NCBI GenBank assembly: GCA_964406505.1
Contig: CAYORX010000002.1
Location: 1-64,000 of the forward strand
Origin: DTU015 sp964406505
GTDB taxonomy: Bacteria; Bacillota; Sulfobacillia; Fermentithermobacillales; Fermentithermobacillaceae
DNA length: 64,000 bases
Reading direction: 5' to 3'
How positions within the stretch are numbered: position 1 is the stretch's first letter; each line of letters opens with the position of its first letter. A model generated the notes under the pieces. It was given only the letters and a program-made list of their open reading frames with translations. It was not told the DNA's origin and did no database searches. This document shows positions 51,848 to 60,817 of the stretch, one piece after another. The position numbers were made by a program, and so were the translations under genes.

Positions 51848-53218
51848 ATGGAAGTTGTTGCGCTTTATGCATATTTCAAACGGGGTCAGATATATCCTCG
51901 AAGACAAATACATAATATGATCGGTGGCCAAGAGCAGGGAGGCATATCCACTCCGAAGAATGTTCCCTTAATTTTGCTGTTTTCTACTCAGCAAAGGCGT
52001 TATTACACGTATTATGGCGGCTGGAAATCTGATGGTTTTTATCACTATTTTGGCGAGGGACAAACTGGCGATATGAGAATGATACGTGGCAACAGAGCCA
52101 TACGTGATCATCAAAAAGAAGGAAAGACCCTTATGTTATTTGAGGGTGTTGAACCTGGTATGTATAGGTTCCAGGATTTTATGACATGTGCAGATTATTA
52201 CCAAAAAGATACCGATACTCTAGGGAATAAGAGAAAGGTATTTATATTTCGCCTTGCAGTAGCTGAATCCATAAGGTTTTCAGAATTACCAGAACAAAGT
52301 GGGATCGCTACCATATTTATTGATTTGCGTCCCCGACTGTTATCTCTTATCAGCTCGCCTATAGACGATTCAGTGCATAAAAAAGATTTACTTATAAGCC
52401 GCCATCTTCTAAGTGAGCAAAATCGCAGATCCAAACATAGGCACGTTCAAATACCTCTAATGCAAAACGTTAACCGTACGAAGGGTGTTGTTGCGAAGAT
52501 GTCGGATTACAAGGAAAACCACCGCGACGTTTATCAACATCAGATAGAGATTTTACATACCTATGTTCTAGAAAGGGCGAATGGGTTTTGCGAGTCTTGC
52601 GGCAAGCCAGCCCCTTTTACGGCGCGAAATGGAAGCCCTTATCTAGAAGTTCATTATATTGGCTCGCTTAGTGATTTTGGTATCCGAGATCCCAACAGTT
52701 TGATCGCTCTTTGCCCAAAATGTCACGCAGAGGCCCATTGCATATTTCAGGACGATACAATGCTGACTAAGTTTTTTGCAACTTCTACAAACATAGAAAA
52801 TTCTTTGGATAATAACAGATTGAAATTAGTTTGTGCTGCCATTATCCAAAATCAAGAAGGCAAAATATTATTAGCCCAAAGGCAATTTGGGGACTTTGCT
52901 GGGTATTGGGAATTGCCTAAAGGGCAACTTAAAAAGGGCGAAACTTTAAAACAATGTATTAGCCGCGAAATCTTCGAAGAATTTCGCCTTGAAATACGAG
53001 AAGTTAAGCCTTTTTTAAAGGTGGATTACGAATATGGCAAGTTTTATATAAGGCATTTTGTATTTACATGCAAAGCGGAAGGCAATGTTGTTTTGCAAGA
53101 GCACGCTAAAATTTGTTGGTTAGAACCGAAGGCGCTTGAAGCCTTGAAATGGTTACCTGCAGACGAAGAAATAGTACAAGAACTGATGAAAATTCAAAAT
53201 GTCGTGGCAAATAAATAA
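51848..53218 (+). CDS. ScoMcrA-like SRA domain / HNH nuclease / Nudix hydrolase fusion
   Basis: 456 residues with three parts. Residues ~12-120 resemble the SRA-type modified-base reader of ScoMcrA-like type IV restriction enzymes (RGQIYPRRQIHNMIGGQEQG, GISTPKNVPLILLFS, GEGQTGDMRMIRGNRAI). Residues ~225-297 are an HNH module: CESCGKPAPF (Cys248, Cys251), LEVHYIGSL (His269-Tyr270, usually His-His), Asn283, and LCPKCHAEAH (Cys289, Cys292, His293, His297). Residues ~326-456 are a Nudix domain with a nearly complete box (residues 359-381, GQLKKGE...REIFEEFRL; the final Gly is Arg). ATG at 51848 has AAAGGATGG upstream; the frame opens at 51803. Fusing a DNA-modification reader and nuclease to a nucleotide pyrophosphatase is unusual, and I know no characterised example. 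A strong terminator follows. Confidence 0.82.
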   Translation: MEVVALYAYFKRGQIYPRRQIHNMIGGQEQGGISTPKNVPLILLFSTQQRRYYTYYGGWKSDGFYHYFGEGQTGDMRMIRGNRAIRDHQKEGKTLMLFEGVEPGMYRFQDFMTCADYYQKDTDTLGNKRKVFIFRLAVAESIRFSELPEQSGIATIFIDLRPRLLSLISSPIDDSVHKKDLLISRHLLSEQNRRSKHRHVQIPLMQNVNRTKGVVAKMSDYKENHRDVYQHQIEILHTYVLERANGFCESCGKPAPFTARNGSPYLEVHYIGSLSDFGIRDPNSLIALCPKCHAEAHCIFQDDTMLTKFFATSTNIENSLDNNRLKLVCAAIIQNQEGKILLAQRQFGDFAGYWELPKGQLKKGETLKQCISREIFEEFRLEIREVKPFLKVDYEYGKFYIRHFVFTCKAEGNVVLQEHAKICWLEPKALEALKWLPADEEIVQELMKIQNVVANK

Positions 53219-53247
53219 AGGGCTCCCGAATTTTTTGGGAAGCCCTT
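53218..53247. terminator. Bidirectional intrinsic terminator
   Basis: AAGGGCTCCC (53218-53227) pairs with GGGAAGCCCTT (53237-53247) with one bulged base and a T-run in the loop; an A/T-rich tract follows on both sides. It separates the Nudix fusion gene from the convergent four-gene membrane operon. Confidence 0.75.
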
Positions 53248-53272
53248 AAATAACAGTCTTATGGTTATGCCA

Positions 53273-53872
53273 TCACTTTATCAGTTTGATCCATTGACCG
53301 AAAATAAGCTGCATCGTACCAATGGAAAGCGAAATTCGCCCCATAACACCATTTCCAAAAGCGGCCCCGAAAGTTATCATCAATATCCAGCGCCCCATAT
53401 TTGAAGTAACACTAAGTACGCGATTCTTCGGGAATGTAAAGAAGAAATAGCTCAACACCGTTATGGTGCCAAACACAATGATGATGTTATTTATTGAGTT
53501 CAGCGGCATTATGGTAGCTCGTATTTGCGCTATAAATTGTTCTTGAACAGCGCCCCTTAGTGCGATTGCAGCACCCATGCCAACGACAAAAGCCAAGGGT
53601 ATTCTTGATGCCCACATATTAGATTTCGAAAATCTTGCGAACAATAAAAGGCCCAAGAATACCGGTACTAGAAGGAAAAACTGCCCTTCCTTTGCAATGG
53701 GGTTCCAAGCTTTATCTAAGACATTGCCGTATCCCATAACAAGGTAATACCCTGCCCCTACACCAAGAAATATATGTTCAGCTATTCGAAAAACAATGTT
53801 TTCTTTCCATAAAAATGAGTATGCCGCTAAAGTAAATAAGGCTGATACCCATATACCTACATCAGTACTCAT
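53273..53872 (-). CDS. Hypothetical polytopic membrane protein (operon gene 4)
   Basis: 199 residues, about six hydrophobic helices (VGIWVSALFTLAAYSFLW; FFLLVPVFLGLLLFARF; IPLAFVVGMGAAIALRGAV; INNIIIVFGTITVLSYFFF; ILMITFGAAFGNGVMGRI). I do not recognise a named family with confidence. The ATG at 53872 has GGGAGGCG upstream; a longer frame to 53902 overlaps the gene before it. Last gene of a four-gene operon. Confidence 0.7.
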   Translation of the reverse strand: MSTDVGIWVSALFTLAAYSFLWKENIVFRIAEHIFLGVGAGYYLVMGYGNVLDKAWNPIAKEGQFFLLVPVFLGLLLFARFSKSNMWASRIPLAFVVGMGAAIALRGAVQEQFIAQIRATIMPLNSINNIIIVFGTITVLSYFFFTFPKNRVLSVTSNMGRWILMITFGAAFGNGVMGRISLSIGTMQLIFGQWIKLIK

Positions 53873-53885
53873 AATTGCGCCTCCC

Positions 53886-54698
53886 TTACGAGACTTTTTC
53901 ACGGGATCTTTTTTCCGTAAAATGAGCGATATTGCCTAAAATGATGAATGTAATAAAAAGTAAATGTCCAAGGCTTTGTGCGTCCATTGCAGCAACAGCT
54001 AATCCGGGATTATCGATTTTAAGCTCATATTCTGCACCTGCACGCATACCTACGAGCAGGCCTTTTAACTGGCCTGATTGTAAGAAAGCTTCTTGCCCCG
54101 CGCCCAGAACCGTAATGGTCCCGCTGATTAAAGGAACACCTAATGGGCCTGCCTGTCTAACCCATTCAGATGTCACGGTATCAGAATAACAGATTAAAAG
54201 TTGCACATCTTTACCGCTCGTAATGCCTTGCATGATTTCCAAATTTGCTGTTGTATTACCATGATAGTCAGCTGGGCATGCTTTGATCGGATCTCGTATA
54301 AAAGCACCCATTGCAGTTTCATCACCAGCTAAGTATCCAAGGTTGCAGAAATCTTTCCCATATTCTTTGCCTGTTTCTTTGTATGCATCTAAAACTTCTT
54401 CCGCGATTACAGGTCCCCAAAGCTTAAACGAGATTCCAATAACCCTTACATCCTTCGATTCTAAGTGTTTAGCAATGGATACGGCCTGCGGGTGAAGTTC
54501 TGATTTCGATCCAGGTCCGTAACTTATGTCTAACACCACGATATCACCGGGTGAAAGTTTTTCAATTTCAGAATATACTTGTTCAGTATATTTACCTATG
54601 GATATTGGTAACCCAATGGGCTTTACCAAAGGGCCCAATAAAAAGATCGCTAACAGTAGATAAAGAAAACGTTGATCTACTTCTCCGAGCCACCTCAT
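53886..54698 (-). CDS. Hypothetical membrane-anchored protein with large soluble domain (operon gene 3)
   Basis: 270 residues. One helix near the N terminus (FLYLLLAIFLLGPLV) and one at the C terminus (LLFITFIILGNIAHF) bracket a ~200-residue soluble alpha/beta domain: GDIVVLDISYGPGSKSELHPQ, VRVIGISFKLWGP, DVQLLICYSDTVTSEW, and GLLVGMRAGAEYELKI. The alternating strands and helices suggest a Rossmann-like or periplasmic-binding-like fold. No catalytic motif is clear. ATG after AGGAGGG. It shares the two-helix-plus-soluble plan with operon gene 1. Confidence 0.7.
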   Translation of the reverse strand: MRWLGEVDQRFLYLLLAIFLLGPLVKPIGLPISIGKYTEQVYSEIEKLSPGDIVVLDISYGPGSKSELHPQAVSIAKHLESKDVRVIGISFKLWGPVIAEEVLDAYKETGKEYGKDFCNLGYLAGDETAMGAFIRDPIKACPADYHGNTTANLEIMQGITSGKDVQLLICYSDTVTSEWVRQAGPLGVPLISGTITVLGAGQEAFLQSGQLKGLLVGMRAGAEYELKIDNPGLAVAAMDAQSLGHLLFITFIILGNIAHFTEKRSREKVS

Positions 54699-54710
54699 CG
54701 AGACACCCTC

Positions 54711-55343
54711 CTATTCCTGTCCGCCGAAATATGGGCGGTCTATGCCTAGCATTATTCTGAGACCTGTGCCAACTACACCCACGGCAGCCCCAATTAAAAT
54801 TCCACGATTTCCAGCAAGATTGGGGTATTGTACAATCCATGTAGCTAAGTCAGGCAGCTTACTCCATATTACTTCCCCTATGGGTGCCCTTCCCAGCATT
54901 ACGATGCATCCGGCGATTAACAATGCTGCGGCTTCTGCAGAACGGGCGCGGAAGGACCGATATGCGGCCGACAACAAATAATAACTTATCATTGAATAAA
55001 ATGCCGCTCCAAGCGGACCCATTATATTATCGTAGATGAACAAAAACATAGGTGACTGCCGACTTATAAGACCTGAAATTGTGGTGATGGCCAAAGCGGC
55101 GAGCAAGAACGCACTAAGATACCATTCTTCCCCACGTTTTTGAAGAATACGGTTCGTATGGTTTAATACTAGGCCAACTGCGGCAAGGCCAAGAGCAAAA
55201 GCCGCAATAATGATGCCCCAGTTTTGCGCTTCGATTCCATATAACCCCAAAAGTTCCCAGTCAAAAAAGTATTCGGCTACCATTAAAAACCCGATTAATC
55301 CAGCTACTATCACAGGAAGTTCTCTTTTGAGAATGTTCCTCAA
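54711..55343 (-). CDS. Hypothetical polytopic membrane protein (operon gene 2)
   Basis: 210 residues with about six helices (LPVIVAGLIGFLMVAEYFF; WGIIIAAFALGLAAVGLVL; YLSAFLLAALAITTISGLI; GAAFYSMISYYLLSAAYRSF; AALLIAGCIVMLG; GILIGAAVGVVGTGLRIML). Unrecognised. TTG start with GGGGGTG upstream. 12-16 bp gaps on either side place it firmly in the operon. Confidence 0.7.
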   Translation of the reverse strand: MRNILKRELPVIVAGLIGFLMVAEYFFDWELLGLYGIEAQNWGIIIAAFALGLAAVGLVLNHTNRILQKRGEEWYLSAFLLAALAITTISGLISRQSPMFLFIYDNIMGPLGAAFYSMISYYLLSAAYRSFRARSAEAAALLIAGCIVMLGRAPIGEVIWSKLPDLATWIVQYPNLAGNRGILIGAAVGVVGTGLRIMLGIDRPYFGGQE

Positions 55344-55359
55344 TGATCACACCCCCACA

Positions 55360-56130
55360 TTAGAGTTTCAGTATTTCAATTAATGAACTGTTACCAGCCG
55401 TGATCAAAACCGATCCAACTAGGATTAGGCATGCACCAATTAACTTTATCCAGTCCTGACCTGCAATGCTGCCTAGTTTGATGGGATCTTTCGCTAAATA
55501 AGCACCTGCAACTAACATTTCATCTCCTATCAATGTATAGTCGCAGGCTGCAACTAAAAATGGAATTTGAGCCATACTTGTCATGCCCGATATGGTGATC
55601 GCATTTGCTTGGGATGAAGTTTCGGCCACAAGCATAGCTTCTGCCATAAAGTGGCCAAGCATGAGCGTTGTAGCTGGTTTTTCTCTTTGAATGTACCCCA
55701 TACATCTTGCTGCGTAAGCCCACTGAGCTGATGAGAAAAACTGTACATTCTCTGGGCTGAATAACTCCGGCGCACCTCCTTGTAGGTAGCCCATTTCCAC
55801 AATGGGTAAGGCAAGAGAGTAGACATTAGCCTGACAAATTCCAACCATCATGTCTGCCCTGTTCCTTGCTACAATACGGGTTGCGTAACCAAGTATCTCC
55901 AAGGACGCAAAAGTAACAGCAGCGGTACTGGTGGTAACATCCGCGGTACCTGTGGTATAGAAGACTGGTTTGCCGGTTTCTGTAGCACGACCGATAGCTT
56001 CTTCAATAGCCTCAAGTCCTGCAATTTGCCGTATGCCTGGCAATTGATTTTGCGCTCTTTTGATCGCATAGAAAATTGCAAAGGCTATGGCGAGAAAAGC
56101 TATGAAACTAGAAATTTTGCCGTCTTGCAC
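55360..56130 (-). CDS. DUF6754-like membrane protein (operon gene 1)
   Basis: 256 residues. An N-terminal helix (ISSFIAFLAIAFAIFYAI), the segment GIRQIAGLEAIEEAIGRATE, a soluble domain of ~170 residues rich in small residues (TTGTADVTTSTAAVTFASLEIL; HFMAEAMLVAETSSQA), and a C-terminal helix (LIGACLILVGSVLITAG). The opening matches what I recall of DUF6754, a family of unknown function. GTG start about 11 bases after AAGGAGG. First gene of the operon. A ~44-bp hairpin (56163-56206) lies in its leader. Confidence 0.7.
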   Translation of the reverse strand: MQDGKISSFIAFLAIAFAIFYAIKRAQNQLPGIRQIAGLEAIEEAIGRATETGKPVFYTTGTADVTTSTAAVTFASLEILGYATRIVARNRADMMVGICQANVYSLALPIVEMGYLQGGAPELFSPENVQFFSSAQWAYAARCMGYIQREKPATTLMLGHFMAEAMLVAETSSQANAITISGMTSMAQIPFLVAACDYTLIGDEMLVAGAYLAKDPIKLGSIAGQDWIKLIGACLILVGSVLITAGNSSLIEILKL

Positions 56131-56498
56131 GATAACGATACCTCCTTATCTAAATAGAAAATGTAAGATCGCTAATAATCCCTGGTAATTAGCTTGATGA
56201 TCTTACGTATAACTTATGGTTATTCGCCGGAATTGTATTAAATCCTTCTATCTTTTTATCAATATTGATTTCACCTTTAGAAATAGAATTATAGCTTTCG
56301 TCGGACTTAACAGATTTGAAACATAATTTTTGTTTATACGGTAATGACGGTGGGATTCTTTGGATTTATCCGAGGGGGTATGTCAAGAAGGGAAACTTAA
56401 ATTTTTGCGGAATTACATTGTAGATAGCAAATAGTTATAAGTTTACTGGTGCATATCGATCGTTACTCAAGATGTGATGAAAGGAGAAATATTTTTAC
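56131..56498. other. Divergent intergenic region with a long hairpin
   Basis: 368 bp between the membrane operon and the first D-aminoacylase gene. I see no gene. The main structure is an inverted repeat at 56163-56206: GTAAGATC-GCTAAT pairs with ATTAGC-TTGAT-GATCTTAC, an imperfect 14-bp stem. On the minus strand it lies in the leader just before the ribosome site of the DUF6754-like gene, with no T-run, so it looks like a protein or RNA control element, not a terminator. On the plus side the aminoacylase ATG follows AAAGGAGAAAT (56479-56489). Confidence 0.5.
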
Positions 56499-58088
56499 AT
56501 GAGGCAAATCAAACAAGCGCAAAGTTTTCATCTCAAGAATCTTGAGATTTACGACGGCACAGGTTCGACTCCAACGTCAGGAGATATTTTAATATGTAAT
56601 GGTGAAATATCTGCAATTGGGCAAGTAAGGTCTTCGCTTATCCCTGTAGATTGCGTCAAATTCGATTGCCACGGACTTTCGGCCTCTCCGGGATTCATCG
56701 ATCTTCATAGTCATATTGATGGAGGTATTCTAATACACCCTGAGGCGGAATGTTTTGTAAAACAGGGTATTACCACATCTGTAGGTGGCAATTGTGGGGG
56801 CAGTGCTGGCGGTACTTCGTTTTGGACAGAAGAAAACCGGGACAAGTATAGAGCTTTGGGAATTGAATGGAGCGATTTAAAGGGGTTTTTGTCTGCGATA
56901 GAACGAGTTAAGCCTACTGTAAACATTGCTATGTTATTTGGACATGGTGATGTTAGAATTGAAATCTTAGGTAAATCGGGTAGATCGCTTACGCCTTCCG
57001 AAAAGCAAAAGATGCTAGATCTTTCGCACAAGAATATGAAATCTGGAGCCTTTGGGGTTTCTACGGGCCTGGAGTATGTGCCCGGTAGGTTTGCAGATAT
57101 TGATGAACTTTTAGCTATTTCCAAAGCTGTCAAAAAACGAAATGGAATTCATTCAATGCATATGCGAAATGAAGGTCCGGCGTTAATTGAATCGGTACGA
57201 GAAGCAATTGAAGTTGCAAAAAAGAGTGGTGTCCGATTTGAAATTTCACATTTGAAAGCAGTAGGGGAAACTAATTGGGGCAAACTTCCTAAAGTGCTTC
57301 AAATGCTAGATCAGGCAAATTCGGAAAATGTGGATATTTCGGCAGACGTATATCCCTACCTAGCTTCCCACACTGAACTTGCCATTGTGCTTCCTAACTG
57401 GGTATTAAAACAGGGTAAGGAGGCAGGAATCACGTTACTAAAATCCACTAGCGATCTACGGCAAAAGATAGCCGTACAATCTCACCATCGCACTTTAAAA
57501 CAGGGCGGTTGGGATAAGATTGTTGTAATCACTGTTGTTAACCCTAAAGATAAATGGATGGAAGGACTCAACATCAAAAAAATTGCTTTAAAGTGTGGTA
57601 AATTACCTCAGGAACAAGCATTGGATATTTTAATAAGCAATTCAATGAGAGTTACTATAATCAGACACTCAATGAGTGAGGCTGATTTAATTGCTGCTAT
57701 GAAACATCCGAAAATTTGTTTTGTAACTGATGGAAATTTGAACATTGAAGCCGAAGGTAATACCCACCCAAGAGCTATTGGCACATACCCGCGAGTGCTT
57801 GGGTATTATGTAAGGGAAAAAGGTATTTTGTCAATGGAAGAAGCAATTAGAAAAAGTACTTCTTTACCAGCTGCGAAACTGGGAATTGACCGTCGGGGCA
57901 TCCTAAGGAGGGGATTTGCGGCGGATGTGCTAATTTTTGATCCCCAAACGATTGCAGACAATAGTACGTATCAAATTCCTTGGCGATCTCCAACTGGAAT
58001 CTTTGGGGTGTTTATAAACGGCCGGCCAGCTGTTTGGCAAGGAAAACCTACTGGAATAAGGCAGGGAAGTGTGTTAAAGAAGATTTAA
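56499..58088 (+). CDS. N-acyl-D-amino-acid deacylase family amidohydrolase (paralogue 1)
   Basis: Metal-dependent amidohydrolase of the D-aminoacylase type, expected to release D-amino acids from N-acylated forms. Metal-site motifs: PGFIDLHSHIDGG (HxH), the Cys ligand in GGNCGGSAGG, HMRNEGPA (His), FEISHLKAVG (His) and FVTDGNLN (catalytic Asp). 529 residues, standard size; no signal peptide, so cytoplasmic. ATG with AAAGGAGA upstream. About 50 bp separate it from paralogue 2. The immediate pre-motif loop differs between the two copies (HSHIDGG vs HSHSDTC), which suggests different substrates. Confidence 0.88.
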   Translation: MRQIKQAQSFHLKNLEIYDGTGSTPTSGDILICNGEISAIGQVRSSLIPVDCVKFDCHGLSASPGFIDLHSHIDGGILIHPEAECFVKQGITTSVGGNCGGSAGGTSFWTEENRDKYRALGIEWSDLKGFLSAIERVKPTVNIAMLFGHGDVRIEILGKSGRSLTPSEKQKMLDLSHKNMKSGAFGVSTGLEYVPGRFADIDELLAISKAVKKRNGIHSMHMRNEGPALIESVREAIEVAKKSGVRFEISHLKAVGETNWGKLPKVLQMLDQANSENVDISADVYPYLASHTELAIVLPNWVLKQGKEAGITLLKSTSDLRQKIAVQSHHRTLKQGGWDKIVVITVVNPKDKWMEGLNIKKIALKCGKLPQEQALDILISNSMRVTIIRHSMSEADLIAAMKHPKICFVTDGNLNIEAEGNTHPRAIGTYPRVLGYYVREKGILSMEEAIRKSTSLPAAKLGIDRRGILRRGFAADVLIFDPQTIADNSTYQIPWRSPTGIFGVFINGRPAVWQGKPTGIRQGSVLKKI

Positions 58089-58138
58089 TTTTCAGCAACA
58101 AAGAACGAAATTTCGGTACATAAAAAGGGGTGGCTGTT

Positions 58139-59719
58139 TTGTACGACGTTATATTCAGGAATGCTAAAATAATTGATGGGACAAGTTCACCTTGGTTTTA
58201 CGGTGAGGTTGCGGTAAAAGACGAAAAGATAAAAGAAGTATCATATAAAATAACTGGTAAAGCCAAGAAAATAGTGGATTGTAATAATATGGTTCTGTCG
58301 CCGGGGTTCATAGATTCTCATAGTCATTCTGATACATGCTGGTTTACAGATAACAGGGGAGAAAGTAAAATAAGGCAGGGGGTTACTACCGAAGTTACCG
58401 GCCAGTGTGGCGTTTCTCCTGCTCCAGTAACAGATAAAAGAAAAGAATCAGTTATTTCGATTACTACAGATGAGGGAATAGAAATTGAGTGGGCCACTTT
58501 TGGTGAATACCTGTCTTCTCTCGAAAAAGCAGGAGTAGGTATAAATATAGCGCCTCTCGTCGGTCACGGTGCCCTTCGAAGTTCAGCCATGGGTTATGAG
58601 AACAGGTCCCCAAAACCTGAAGAACTGGCAGAAATGAAAGATTTGTTGATAGAAGCGCTTGAATCGGGGGCTTTTGGGTTTTCTACAGGGTTGATCTACC
58701 CGCCCGGTTCTTTTGCAGATACTGATGAACTTATTCAACTTGCAAAAACGATGAGCGCTTATGGTGGAATCTATGTGACCCACATACGCAATGAAGGGTT
58801 AGGACTTTTGGATGCTGTCGAAGAAGCACTTGAAATTGGTCGACAAGGTAATGTACCTGTTCAATTATCCCACCATAAAGTTTCGGCGGTAAAGGGCTGG
58901 GGTCTTGTTAACAAGTCTCTCGTTATGATTGAAAAAGCTAGGGAGCAGGGTCTAGATGTTACCTGCGACCAGTATCCTTATATTGCATCATCAACGGGGC
59001 TTACTGCAATTATCCCTTCTTGGGCTCACGATGGTGGTCCTAAAGCATTATTAGCCCGGTTAGAAGATCCCGAAATATCCGCAAGATTAAAAGAGCAAGT
59101 GAGCGAACGTCAGGATTCTTCAGACGGATGGCAAAGAATTTTGATTACTTCGATAAGCACTGAAAAGAATAAGTTTGCTGAGGGCAAAAGAATCCCTGAA
59201 ATAGCAAAGATCTTGAACATGACCAATGTAGAGGCAGCTTTCCAATTGCTCATCGAGGAACAGCTAGCAGTGGGATATGCCCGATTTGGTATGTGCGAAG
59301 AGGATGTTAGAACAGTTATGGCTCACCCGCTAGTAATGTTTGGTTCTGACTCCTCAAGTTGTGCTATTGATGGTCCGTTGTCAAAAGGAAAACCACATCC
59401 AAGAACTTATGGAACTTTCCCAAGAATAATCGGAAAATACGTGCGAGAAGAAAAAGTATTAACACTTGAAAATGCTGTGTTTAAGATGACAGGCATGCCA
59501 GCGACTCGTCTAAGGCTTAGTGATCGTGGTCTAATTAAGCCGGGTATGAAGGCTGATATTACCGTGTTTGATCCTGATATAATTGTCGATAAGGCTACTT
59601 TCCAAGAACCGGCGCAATATCCTGAGGGAGTTGACTTCGTTATGGTCAACGGAATACCCGTGTTTGAAGATGGGGAACACACAGGAAACATTGCAGGCAA
59701 AGTACTCCGACGCAGGTAA
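58139..59719 (+). CDS. N-acyl-D-amino-acid deacylase family amidohydrolase (paralogue 2)
   Basis: Second D-aminoacylase-type enzyme, about 526 residues: PGFIDSHSHSDTC (HxH), TGQCGVSPAP (Cys ligand), THIRNEGLGL, VQLSHHKVSAV, and MFGSDSSSCA (Asp). It is closer to the classic D-aminoacylases than paralogue 1. The TTG at 58139 has GGGGTGG at 5 bases; the GTG at 58130 lies within that ribosome site. The transcript ends at a strong terminator about 50 bp later. Confidence 0.9.
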   Translation: MYDVIFRNAKIIDGTSSPWFYGEVAVKDEKIKEVSYKITGKAKKIVDCNNMVLSPGFIDSHSHSDTCWFTDNRGESKIRQGVTTEVTGQCGVSPAPVTDKRKESVISITTDEGIEIEWATFGEYLSSLEKAGVGINIAPLVGHGALRSSAMGYENRSPKPEELAEMKDLLIEALESGAFGFSTGLIYPPGSFADTDELIQLAKTMSAYGGIYVTHIRNEGLGLLDAVEEALEIGRQGNVPVQLSHHKVSAVKGWGLVNKSLVMIEKAREQGLDVTCDQYPYIASSTGLTAIIPSWAHDGGPKALLARLEDPEISARLKEQVSERQDSSDGWQRILITSISTEKNKFAEGKRIPEIAKILNMTNVEAAFQLLIEEQLAVGYARFGMCEEDVRTVMAHPLVMFGSDSSSCAIDGPLSKGKPHPRTYGTFPRIIGKYVREEKVLTLENAVFKMTGMPATRLRLSDRGLIKPGMKADITVFDPDIIVDKATFQEPAQYPEGVDFVMVNGIPVFEDGEHTGNIAGKVLRRR

Positions 59720-59765
59720 ATGCCTTTTAAGCGTATTTGTTAAAATGTGGTTGTACAATAATATC

Positions 59766-59803
59766 AAAATACCGGGTTTGTAATCCCCGGTATTTTGTTT
59801 TTG
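59766..59803 (+). terminator. Intrinsic terminator after the D-aminoacylase pair
   Basis: AAAATACCGGG (59766-59776) pairs with CCCGGTATTTT (59786-59796) with a 9-base loop, followed by GTTTTTG. Confidence 0.85.
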
Positions 59804-59813
59804 CCAACATATT

Positions 59814-60572
59814 TCATCGAAGAGCACTAAAAACACTGGGATTCCTCTCAATTAAGTATGGCACTATTTCAGTAATACCTAGCTTACTGCATATTACAAG
59901 ATCTTTTTCACATCTAATATGCTTAAGCAATCGTCCGCTGTGAGATTCTTGAAAACCGCTTGAAATAGTAGGATATGATTCATACAACCTTTGTGCTACC
60001 AACCCGGAATCCGAAAGTAAAACTCGTTGGCTAAACTTTATGAAGCTTGAAGTCAAGTTTTTGACGAGATATCCTGCACAAAAAGCATCGTCTAAAGCCA
60101 GTCTGCCTTTACGTCCAGCACAAAGAATTCCGATATCCGTATTATATCTTGTCGCGAGCTCAATCGCTCGCTTACAGACTGCATTTGCGTTAAGAAAACA
60201 CCCTATCAAAACAACAGGTGCTACAGCTACCATTTCTACTGCTTTTGTGCCATTTGTTGTTGTCAGCACTGCACTTTTGCCAGTCGGCAAACTTGCATTA
60301 TGCAAATCGTAGGGCGAATTGCTGAAATCAAATCCGTCTATGCAAAGCCCTTTTCGTTCGCCTATTAAAAGTAATTGCTTTGATTGTGCTAACGACCTAG
60401 CTTCGGTTATTGTTTCTACAGTGTAAACGTATCGGCAGCCTTTGTTCATAAGCGTTACGATGGTAGAACTAGCCCTTAAAACATCTATTACTATCCAGAC
60501 TCTATCCAACTCGGTTTGATCTAAACAAACCGGTGCAAGAATTACATCTATCGAAAATGTCTTATTCGTCAT
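59814..60572 (-). CDS. comB: 2-phosphosulfolactate phosphatase (ComB family)
   Basis: Mg2+-dependent phosphatase family; ComB removes phosphate from 2-phosphosulfolactate in coenzyme M and sulfolactate synthesis. Marks: WIVIDVLRASSTIVTLMNKG near residue 26, GERKGLCIDGFDFSNSP, AVLTTTNGTKAVE, and ILCAGRKGRLALDDAFCAG. 252 residues. ATG with AAAGGAGG upstream. ComA, ComC and other coenzyme M genes are not seen; in spore-formers ComB-like proteins link to sulfolactate of spores, and other Bacillota have them alone. Family clear, substrate inferred. Confidence 0.9.
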   Translation of the reverse strand: MTNKTFSIDVILAPVCLDQTELDRVWIVIDVLRASSTIVTLMNKGCRYVYTVETITEARSLAQSKQLLLIGERKGLCIDGFDFSNSPYDLHNASLPTGKSAVLTTTNGTKAVEMVAVAPVVLIGCFLNANAVCKRAIELATRYNTDIGILCAGRKGRLALDDAFCAGYLVKNLTSSFIKFSQRVLLSDSGLVAQRLYESYPTISSGFQESHSGRLLKHIRCEKDLVICSKLGITEIVPYLIERNPSVFSALR

Positions 60573-60817
60573 TTTAGTTCATTCCTCCTTTAAGGTTTTC
60601 GAATTTGATCATGCATTGCGTGATCGGTATCAAGTTTAATGCTCAATGTTATAGGAGCATCAAATATAGTGCTAGAATGTATGAAAATTTTATTCGCCGA
60701 CGCCTCATTGATTCCTGCTCGGTGAACTTTTTGTGTTGAATGATTAAGTTGTAAAACACAAATACTAAAAAGGTTGAGGTTGGATATAAAAAACAGTAAA
60801 AGAGGCGAATATGCAAA

